Positions 17,456-23,851 of a stretch of DNA of 64,000 bases are shown in pieces; the stretch's first letter is position 1, and every line of letters begins with the position of its first letter. Both the position numbers and the translations under genes were made by a program. The DNA comes from Ramlibacter tataouinensis. Lineage in GTDB: Bacteria; Pseudomonadota; Gammaproteobacteria; Burkholderiales; Burkholderiaceae_C. The stretch covers positions 3,931,001-3,995,000 of the forward strand of contig NZ_CP010951.1 of assembly GCF_001580455.1 (NCBI RefSeq), in the 5' to 3' direction. The notes beneath the pieces are model-generated. The model did no database searches. It was not told the origin of the DNA and saw nothing but the letters and a program-made list of their open reading frames with translations.

Positions 17456-18750
17456 TGAAGCCCCAGCCTTCGGCTTTGCCTTGATGCGAAGCGACCGTGA
17501 GCATTCCAGCGGGCGCGAACGGCTTCGAACTCGTGCCAGCGCGGATAGCTGGCCCGGAAGACCTGCTGGGTCATTCGCGCGTCCTTCGCCAGGTAGATCC
17601 GGCCGCCGTGATCGATCACGACTTCGTCCAGCGCGTCCAGCAGCGCGAGTTCCCGCGGCCCGGCCTTGAAGTCCAGTGCCAGTGTGTAGCCAGCCATGGG
17701 AAAGGACAAGAAGTGATCGTTGGCGGCGCCGAATTTCTTCAGCACCGCGAGAAAGGAGCCGCACCCCGAAGCCGCCACCCGTTCCAGGATCGTCCGCAGG
17801 CCGCGCGCGGCCGATTGCACCGGCAGCACGAACTGATGCTGGAGCAATCCGGCGCGGCCATACAGGCGGTTCCAGTCCTGGATCGCATCCAGCGGATAAA
17901 AGTAGTCGGCGAGCGAGACCCTGCGCGTGCTCGCCTTGGCGCGCGCACGCGCGTAGTAAAGGGCATTGAAGCAGCGCAGCGCCGTGCTGCCGGTGGCGAA
18001 GGAGGGCGCTTCGATCGGTACCGCCAGGCGGGTGCGCTCCCGGTAGTCCAGCGGCCCCTGCGTGTCGTGCTCGCCGAGGAACAAGACGCTGCGTCCGAGT
18101 TTCGGGCCGTGTGCCGTGCAGTCGATCCAGGCGACCGAATAGCTGCTTTGCGCATGGGTTTCGAATGCCTCGAGCGCCGCGTCCAGGTGGGGCAGCTTGA
18201 GCGCGGTCTGGACCATGGAGCCAGACGGCAGGGGTCGGAGCCGCAATGTCGCTTCCAGAATGATGCCGGTCAGGCCCATGCCGCCGCAGGTGGCGTGGAA
18301 CAGGTCTTCGTTCTCGGTGCGCGAGGCCTTGACTCTGCGCCCATCGCCGAGCAGCACCTCCATCTCGAGCAGGTGATCGGTGAAGGTGCCGTCGCGATGA
18401 TGATTCTTCCCGTGCACGTCGCTCGCGATGGCGCCGCCGATCGAGACGAAGGAGGTTCCGGGCGTGACGGCGGGAAACCAGCCCTTGGGGACGAATGTCC
18501 GCAGGACATCCGCCAGGGTCACGCCGGCGGCGCACCGCAGCAGCCCGGTGGCGGGGTCGAACGAGCGGAAGTGGTCCAGGTACCGGGTCGAGATGACGGC
18601 GTCGCCGAGCGAGCTGTCCCCGTAGCTGCGTCCCATCCCGCGCGGGATCAAGGGGCGTCGCCCCAGGCTCTGCGCGCACTCGCTTTCCGATGCGGGGAAA
18701 GCGATATCGCATTCGCTGCGTGGATACCGGCCCCAGCCATGAAGCAGCAT
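17452..18750 (-). CDS. dprE1: FAD-dependent decaprenylphosphoryl-ribose oxidase, DprE1-like
   Basis: 432 residues, close to the 461 of mycobacterial DprE1. The VAO-type FAD domain is clear: PRGMGRSYGDSSL (about residue 35) and GGAIASDVHGKNHHRDGTF (about 105-123), whose HGKNHH is a DprE1 hallmark containing the flavin-contacting His. LKKFGAANDHFLSFPMAGY matches the substrate lobe with its Lys. DprE1 oxidises the 2'-OH of decaprenyl-phosphoryl-ribose. The Cys that benzothiazinones attack in mycobacteria is replaced: the local sequence is GYTLALDF, where I recall GWNICVDF in the mycobacterial enzyme. The gene overlaps the gtrA stop by one base and the dprE2-like gene by four. Confidence 0.87.
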   Translation of the reverse strand: MLLHGWGRYPRSECDIAFPASESECAQSLGRRPLIPRGMGRSYGDSSLGDAVISTRYLDHFRSFDPATGLLRCAAGVTLADVLRTFVPKGWFPAVTPGTSFVSIGGAIASDVHGKNHHRDGTFTDHLLEMEVLLGDGRRVKASRTENEDLFHATCGGMGLTGIILEATLRLRPLPSGSMVQTALKLPHLDAALEAFETHAQSSYSVAWIDCTAHGPKLGRSVLFLGEHDTQGPLDYRERTRLAVPIEAPSFATGSTALRCFNALYYARARAKASTRRVSLADYFYPLDAIQDWNRLYGRAGLLQHQFVLPVQSAARGLRTILERVAASGCGSFLAVLKKFGAANDHFLSFPMAGYTLALDFKAGPRELALLDALDEVVIDHGGRIYLAKDARMTQQVFRASYPRWHEFEAVRARWNAHGRFASRQSRRLGLQ

Positions 18751-19178
18751 CAGGCGCCTCCGGTGCGGACGCGGGCGGGCCGGCAGAACACGAAGTGTTT
18801 GTCGAGCTGGTACTTCATCACATGACCTGCCGTCAGGCCGAGGGCACCGCCGACATACCGCATGGCCTCGCTGGCGAACAGCGCGTCGAACGAGAACTCC
18901 ACGCCCCAGAAGACCAGCGTGGTGCCTACACCGAGGATGCTGTAGACGAGAAAGGTCTCTCCTTCGTGCACCAGGCTGTTGGCCCGGAACTCGAAGATGT
19001 GGCGCTTTTCGAGCATGTACTTGACAGGAAGCCCTGCCAGGGTCCCGACCGCGACGGAAAGCGCCGTTGCGTACAGGCCGGCGTACAGGCGGGTGGACAC
19101 GAACTGGAAGGCCAGGTTGACCGCACTGGCGATCACGGCGATCGCGGCATACGTGATGGCGATGCGCGCGGCGGTCAT
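18750..19178 (-). CDS. GtrA family membrane protein
   Basis: 142 residues with four transmembrane segments, the standard GtrA layout. Recognisable elements are the N-terminal helix YAAIAVIASAVNLAFQF, the basic loop PVKYMLEKRHIF and the closing KYQLDKHFVFCRP. GtrA proteins are thought to move or present polyprenyl-phosphate sugars in the inner membrane. Mycobacterial Rv3789, also GtrA, lies directly before dprE1, exactly as here. The ATG at 19178 overlaps the end of the HAD-UbiA gene; the longer reading frame upstream of it is the shadow of that gene. Confidence 0.87.
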   Translation of the reverse strand: MTAARIAITYAAIAVIASAVNLAFQFVSTRLYAGLYATALSVAVGTLAGLPVKYMLEKRHIFEFRANSLVHEGETFLVYSILGVGTTLVFWGVEFSFDALFASEAMRYVGGALGLTAGHVMKYQLDKHFVFCRPARVRTGGA

Positions 19179-20695
19179 TTGATCCAGCTCGCCAGCGCGA
19201 AAGTGCAGGCCAGCATGGCGGCGATGAGCCAGCTGGTGCGGTCCTGGACCGCGAAGACCACCGGGTCGTCCTTGATTTCGCCCCGGCAGGCGAGCAGCCA
19301 GAAGCGCGAGATCCAGAACAGGAAGATCGGGCATGCGGGCCAGATCAGCTCGGTGCTGGCGTACAGGGACGCTGTCCTCGGGTCCTGGATATAGAGTGCG
19401 AGCACGAGCACCGAGGTGTAGCCGGCGCTGCCGCCGAGGATGGCGACGAAGTTCAGGTCGCTCGGTCCGTAGCCGCGGCCGCGCAGTTGCCCCGGCTTTT
19501 CATCGACCAGCGCGGTCCGCAGTTCGCTGTAGCGCTTGACGAGCGCCAGGCTCAGGAACACGAAGATCGAGAAGGACAGCAACCAGAAGGACAGCGGCAC
19601 GGCGATGGCCGCCGCACCGGCGATGAGGCGCACGGTATAGAGCAAAGCCAGGGTAACGACGTCGACGATGGGCTTGCGCTTCAGCCACAGCGAATAGGCG
19701 AGCGTCAACGCCAGGTACGCCGCGAGCCAGCCGGTGAAGGCCGCCGGGAGCATCGCCAACGAGGCGGCCGCGGCCATGAGGAGCAGGGCAGGCCAGCAGA
19801 CCCAGCCGATCGCGACCGGCAGCGCCCCGGAGGCGAAGGGACGCAGGCGCTTGCGGGGGTGGTGCCGGTCGTCCTGCAGGTCGACAAGGTCATTGAGGAT
19901 GTAGACGCCGGACGCCGCGAGGCTGAAGACGACGGTCGCCAGCAGCGCGGTGGCGAGCGGCCCCAACTCGAACAAGAGATGCGCCATCAGGAGGGGAACC
20001 AGGATCAGCAGGTTCTTCGCCCATTGCGCGGGACGCATCGCCTGCAGCAATGCCGAGAGCATGCTCGTGGGCTCGTCGAAGACCTTTCCCAGGCGTCCCC
20101 GGTCGCGCAACAAGCCTGTCAGCTGGGGAGCATGCCCGGCGACGTGCGCGCGCGATGCCGCCTGCCAGACCGGCAGGTCCGCCCGCGCGTTCCCCACGTA
20201 GGCGAAGCCGCCGAGGCCGTAGCGGCCCACCAGCGCATCCCTTTTGGCCGCGGACTTGAGGTTCACGTTCTCGTCGCTGCTCACGACCTCATCGAAAAGC
20301 CCGAGGTGGTCCGCCACCGTGGATGCGATCCGGTGGTTGGCGGCGGTGGCCAGGACGATGCGTCGTCCTTTGGCCTTTTCCTGCTTCAGCCATCCGAGCA
20401 GGTCGGCGCGGTAGGGCAACGTCGCAGGGTCGAGGGTGACGGCTTCGGCCAGGCGTGCCTTCAGGTGCGCCCGCCCCTTGGCCAGCCACGCGAAGATGCG
20501 GTGGCAGCTCCTTGGTTGCTTCAACAGCGCGACCGTGAGCGACTCGTGGAGCAGGTCGGCCTTGACCAGCGTGCCGTCGAGGTCGACGACCAAGGGATGA
20601 TGCCCGTCGGCGCCCTCGGGGCGATGCAGCACATCCTCAGGATGCCGGGCCTCGTCGGGGCGAGGGCATGCATCGATGAGCAAGGTGTTCAGCAC
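19175..20695 (-). CDS. HAD phosphatase fused to UbiA-type phosphoribosyltransferase
   Basis: 506 residues in two domains. Residues about 35-190 are a HAD phosphatase (VVDLDGTLVKADLLHES, then IVLATAANHRIAST, then KRDALVGRYG and FAYVGNARADLPVW). Residues about 215-500 are a UbiA prenyltransferase with MRPAQWAKNLLILVPL, the metal motif NDLVDLQDDRHHPRKR and the second motif region KRKPIVDVVTLALLYTVR. The UbiA half resembles DPPR synthase (Rv3806c), which moves phosphoribose from PRPP to polyprenyl phosphate. The HAD half could then remove the 5-phosphate, the step assigned to a separate phosphatase in mycobacteria. First gene of the five-gene operon; the promoter must be in 20696-20760. Confidence 0.85.
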   Translation of the reverse strand: MLNTLLIDACPRPDEARHPEDVLHRPEGADGHHPLVVDLDGTLVKADLLHESLTVALLKQPRSCHRIFAWLAKGRAHLKARLAEAVTLDPATLPYRADLLGWLKQEKAKGRRIVLATAANHRIASTVADHLGLFDEVVSSDENVNLKSAAKRDALVGRYGLGGFAYVGNARADLPVWQAASRAHVAGHAPQLTGLLRDRGRLGKVFDEPTSMLSALLQAMRPAQWAKNLLILVPLLMAHLLFELGPLATALLATVVFSLAASGVYILNDLVDLQDDRHHPRKRLRPFASGALPVAIGWVCWPALLLMAAAASLAMLPAAFTGWLAAYLALTLAYSLWLKRKPIVDVVTLALLYTVRLIAGAAAIAVPLSFWLLSFSIFVFLSLALVKRYSELRTALVDEKPGQLRGRGYGPSDLNFVAILGGSAGYTSVLVLALYIQDPRTASLYASTELIWPACPIFLFWISRFWLLACRGEIKDDPVVFAVQDRTSWLIAAMLACTFALASWIK

Positions 20696-20962
20696 GAGGG
20701 CGTTCTCCGGTTGCGCCAGCAGGCGGCGGGCTCCGGGAACCTGGGACCGCAGGCTGGGGCCGTTGGCAGGACCTTATGCCGGCCGCGCTGCCCCGGCATG
20801 ATGCAAAGGCCCTGCGTGAGCTAGTAGAGAACGCCCAGGCTCACTGGGAGTGGTGGTGCCATGTTGCCGGCCCGAAATGGAGGGTAACCACGACTACCGG
20901 CACTGGCGAAGTCGAGCGTCGACTACCAGGCAGCGGCGAAGCGGGCGCCGAGCGCCCCGGGC
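20696..20962. other. Intergenic region with hairpin after FecR-like gene
   Basis: 267 bases between the FecR-like stop and the HAD-UbiA start. A GGGCGC/GCGCCC stem with a 3-base loop (20943-20957) follows the FecR stop but has no T tract, so termination would be weak. A short palindrome GTCGA-GCG-TCGAC lies near 20910. No gene or clear promoter hexamers recognised. Confidence 0.4.
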
Positions 20963-21718
20963 CTAGGGCTTCTGAGCCGCCGGGTGCGTGGCGGTCGGCT
21001 GCTGGTCCATGTAGCCCCTGCCGTCCTTCACGCCCTTCTTGCCTTCGATCTGCCAGGCGGTGCGCTCGCCCACGAGTCGCGCCAGGTATTCCATTTCCTC
21101 GTCGGTGTGGTTGATGGCACCGGCCGCCGTGAGGAAGCGGCCGTTCTTCGGCTCGGCCTCGCCCCAGAAGGCCTGGTGGTAGGAGGCTTGCGACAGCGCC
21201 CGGTCCGGGCCGGCGCTCATGTCCACGGTGCCGTAGCAGTTGCAGAAGTAGCTGCGGAAGCCCTGCTCGGGCCGCACCTCGGTGTAGACGCCGGTGCCGC
21301 GGATGCCCGCCGTGAGGGTGGGCGTGGCGATCTGCCGCGGGCCGCCCTTGTTCCATACGCTGGCGATGGCGCCGGTGACCATGCGCAGCACGCTCACGGC
21401 ATTGAGCATGGCGCCGCGTTCCACCGTGAAGCGCGAGTTCTGGCGCACGAGGAAGGAGGAGTTGCCGATCACGAAGACCAGGTTGGCTCCCGGCCCGGTC
21501 TCGATGCTGTCGCCGGTCTGGATCACGCCCTGGGGCGTCAGCCGCTGCCCATTGAGCAGGGCGTCACCGCGCAGCTCCACGATGTTGCTTCGCTGCTGCG
21601 CGTGCGCGGCAGCGTAGCCGCCCGTCGCGGTCCAGGCCGCCGCCGCCTGCAGGAAGCCGCGGCGTTGCCACCAAAGGACTTCCTGTTCGCTGCGGCCTTC
21701 CAGGACATGTGTCGTCAT
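20963..21718 (-). CDS. FecR-domain periplasmic protein with Tat-like signal
   Basis: 251 residues. The N-terminus carries QRRGFLQAAAAWTATGG, an RR-x-F-L twin-arginine motif followed by a hydrophobic stretch ending AHA. The middle has the FecR core: VELRGDALLNGQRLTPQGVI, GDSIETGPGANLVFVIGN, FLVRQNSRFTVE and TPTLTAGIRGTGVYTEV. The C-terminal part has a CNCYG motif, possibly metal-binding or disulfide. Unlike regulatory FecR it lacks a TonB-receptor or sigma-factor partner. The start overlaps the BPSS1780-type gene by 4 bases, placing it at the end of a thrB-led operon. Role unknown. Confidence 0.78.
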   Translation of the reverse strand: MTTHVLEGRSEQEVLWWQRRGFLQAAAAWTATGGYAAAHAQQRSNIVELRGDALLNGQRLTPQGVIQTGDSIETGPGANLVFVIGNSSFLVRQNSRFTVERGAMLNAVSVLRMVTGAIASVWNKGGPRQIATPTLTAGIRGTGVYTEVRPEQGFRSYFCNCYGTVDMSAGPDRALSQASYHQAFWGEAEPKNGRFLTAAGAINHTDEEMEYLARLVGERTAWQIEGKKGVKDGRGYMDQQPTATHPAAQKP

Positions 21719-22455
21719 GCGGGGTCTCCGTCGGCAAGAAAGCTGTCACGAAAGGTGAAGTAGAGCGAGGTCGTGAACATCGCGGCCGTGATCAGCATCA
21801 AGGGCATCACCACCGCCTGCGCGCCGGCTTCACCGCCGATCATCACGCCGACGAGGATGAACAGGAGCGCGATGGCCGAGAGCAGCGTCAGCCAGGTCAG
21901 CATGAAGACCAGCAGCGCAGGGAAATTGCGAAGGCAGGCTACCAGACTGAAGAACAGGCTCTTGCCGGGCGCCAGGCCATGCCAGTGCACCAGGGCCGGC
22001 GCGTGCCAGAAGATCAGGGACAGCGGCATGTGCAGTCCTGCCCCCAGCATGATGAGCGGGTCGAACTCGCCGGCCGCGCCGGCGGCGGGCCGCGCGCCCG
22101 CCAGCAGCGAGGCCAGGCCCCAGGCTGCCAGCGAGCCGGCCGCAAAAATGGCGCCCAGGATAACCATGGCGCTGGCGCGCTCGCGGCCGGCGCGAAAGGC
22201 GCTGAGCAGCACCGAGGGCATGGGAAAGCGCCCCTTCGCGGCTTCGGCGGAGGCGGCCATCATTCCCAGCGTGGCCGCCGGCACCAGCATCCGCGCGATG
22301 AAGGGGCCGGCCACCGGGATCTGCTCCGCCAGCGTCACCGCCACCATGTACATGAAGAACAGGCCGGACATGGCGAGCGGCTGGCGCAGGAAGGTCTGCA
22401 GGCCGAGCCGGACCCACAGGGCGCCCGTGCGCGCGGGGACGATGTTGAGTTTCAT
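21715..22455 (-). CDS. BPSS1780 family membrane protein
   Basis: 246 residues with about six membrane segments. The opening MKLNIVPARTGALWVRLGLQ and the first segment LAMSGLFFMYMVAVTLAEQIP fit the family seen in nearly all Burkholderiales. No catalytic residues are evident. It overlaps thrB upstream and the FecR-like gene downstream, each by 4 bases, so all three are translated from one message. Possibly an envelope integrity factor; function is not established. Confidence 0.82.
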   Translation of the reverse strand: MKLNIVPARTGALWVRLGLQTFLRQPLAMSGLFFMYMVAVTLAEQIPVAGPFIARMLVPAATLGMMAASAEAAKGRFPMPSVLLSAFRAGRERASAMVILGAIFAAGSLAAWGLASLLAGARPAAGAAGEFDPLIMLGAGLHMPLSLIFWHAPALVHWHGLAPGKSLFFSLVACLRNFPALLVFMLTWLTLLSAIALLFILVGVMIGGEAGAQAVVMPLMLITAAMFTTSLYFTFRDSFLADGDPA

Positions 22456-23432
22456 CTGGCGTGCGCCACGCGCTGGCGCAGCACCCGCTCGAAGTGCGTT
22501 GGATCGTGTGGCTTGAGCATCGCGGCTTCGCGCGGCAGGTGAAAATCCCACAGGCGCGAAACCCAGAAGCGCAGCGCGCCGGCCCGCAGCATGGCCGGCA
22601 GCAGCTGCCGTTCGGCCGCGGCGAGCGGCCGCACCCGTGCATAGGCCGCCAGGAACGCTTGCTCGCGCTCCTCGTCGGGCGCGCCGCTGGCCAGGTCGAT
22701 GCACCAATCGTTCAGGCAGACGGCGATGTCGAACAGCCAGCTGTCCACGCCGGCGAAGTAGAAGTCGAAGAAGCCGGTCAGGCGCCCGTTCTCGAACATC
22801 ACGTTGTCGCGGAACAGGTCGGCGTGGATGGGCCCGCGCGGCAGCGCCGCATAGGCGGAACCGGCCGCGATGTGGTTCTGGAAGGCCAGTTCGGCGTTCA
22901 GCAGCGCCGCCTGGGCCGGATCCATATACGGCAGCACCACCGGGACGGTCTCGTTCCACCAGGCCAGGCCGCGCAGGTTCGGCTGGTTGCGCGGGTAGTC
23001 GCGCGCGGCCAGGTGCATGCGCGCGAGCATGTCGCCGACGTGGTCGCAGTGGGCGGCGGTGGGCTGAAGCTCGCTCTTGCCGCGCAGGCGGTCCACCACC
23101 GCCGCGGGCTTGCCGCAGACGGTATGGAGCAAGCGCCCTTCGGGGTGCTCCTTGGTTTCGCTGCCCGGCAACTCGTGGGGGTCCGGCACCGGAATGCGGT
23201 GGAGCGCCAGGTGCTTCATCAGGTGCAGGTAGAACGGCAGCTGCTCGAACGTCAGCCGCTCGAACAGTGTGAGCACGTATTCGAGCGTTTCGCCGTCCTG
23301 CTCGGTGGTCAGGAAGTAATTGGTGTTCTCGATGCCGCCCTGGATGCCGCGCAGCTCGCGCAACTCGCCCAGTCCGAGCTTGCGCGCCAGCTCGCCGGCT
23401 TCCTCCTGCGAGACCTCGGTGAAGACTGCCAT
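22452..23432 (-). CDS. thrB: Homoserine kinase, type II
   Basis: 326 residues with the choline-kinase/aminoglycoside-phosphotransferase fold used for homoserine kinase in beta- and many alphaproteobacteria. It begins MAVFTEVSQEEAGELA and shows GGIENTNYFL, the catalytic loop IHADLFRDNVMF (about residue 195) and the metal motif GFFDFYFAGVDSWLFD. It phosphorylates L-homoserine with ATP in threonine synthesis. It is not related to the GHMP-type ThrB of enterics. It follows the DUF2782 gene by 26 bases. This pairing near polA is conserved in several proteobacteria. Confidence 0.93.
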   Translation of the reverse strand: MAVFTEVSQEEAGELARKLGLGELRELRGIQGGIENTNYFLTTEQDGETLEYVLTLFERLTFEQLPFYLHLMKHLALHRIPVPDPHELPGSETKEHPEGRLLHTVCGKPAAVVDRLRGKSELQPTAAHCDHVGDMLARMHLAARDYPRNQPNLRGLAWWNETVPVVLPYMDPAQAALLNAELAFQNHIAAGSAYAALPRGPIHADLFRDNVMFENGRLTGFFDFYFAGVDSWLFDIAVCLNDWCIDLASGAPDEEREQAFLAAYARVRPLAAAERQLLPAMLRAGALRFWVSRLWDFHLPREAAMLKPHDPTHFERVLRQRVAHAR

Positions 23433-23458
23433 CAGGCCCTGCTCACTCTATTCTTTAT

Positions 23459-23794
23459 CTAGAAATTGAAGACGTTCCAGACTCGCTGCCCGGTGGCGCC
23501 GCCCAGCCCTTCGCGGCGGTCGGCGGGCCGGCTGCGCGAGAGGTTCTCGGACGGGATCTCGTAAGCAGGCACATCGCCCTTGGGCTGCACCGTGACGCTC
23601 TGGGACTGGCCGCCGTAGCGCACTTCGTCGATCGCCACGCCCTTGTCCTCGACGCGAAGGCGCTCCACCTTCTGGTTCTGGCGCGGGTCGGTCGGCTGCG
23701 ACTCCTGCACCAGCGGCGGGGTCTGGGCCAAAGCTGCCGCGCCCGCCGCCAGCGGAATCAACACCAGAGATCGAAGCCGCGCCAGCGAATCCAT
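23459..23794 (-). CDS. DUF2782 domain secreted protein
   Basis: 111 residues from the ATG at 23794. A signal peptide (RSLVLIPLAAGAAALAQT) is followed by a short acidic-basic linker and a compact C-terminal region: VERLRVEDKGVAIDEVRYGG and VTVQPKGDVPAYEIP. The assignment to DUF2782 rests on this pattern plus its fixed place between polA and thrB. Probably periplasmic. Function unknown. A -10-like box lies 6 bases before the start. Confidence 0.72.
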   Translation of the reverse strand: MDSLARLRSLVLIPLAAGAAALAQTPPLVQESQPTDPRQNQKVERLRVEDKGVAIDEVRYGGQSQSVTVQPKGDVPAYEIPSENLSRSRPADRREGLGGATGQRVWNVFNF

Positions 23795-23800
23795 GGGGGG

Positions 23801-23806
23801 ATTGTA
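23801..23806 (-). promoter_or_regulatory. -10-like TACAAT before DUF2782/thrB operon
   Basis: On the reverse strand TACAAT is separated from the ATG at 23794 by six C residues. One mismatch to TATAAT. It faces the polA promoter region, so the 57-base gap would hold two divergent promoters, both giving leaderless or near-leaderless messages. Confidence 0.45.
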
Positions 23807-23839
23807 GGGGGCACCCGGAAGCGGCTGCCGCGAGGAGGG

Positions 23840-23845
23840 CACAAT
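23840..23845 (+). promoter_or_regulatory. -10-like CACAAT before polA
   Basis: CACAAT lies 6 bases before the polA ATG, in the same geometry as the hexamers ahead of uvrD and the DUF2782 gene. A GAGGAGGG stretch overlaps upstream, but too far (about 14 bases) to be a normal ribosome site. Confidence 0.35.
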
Positions 23846-23851
23846 CCCGGC

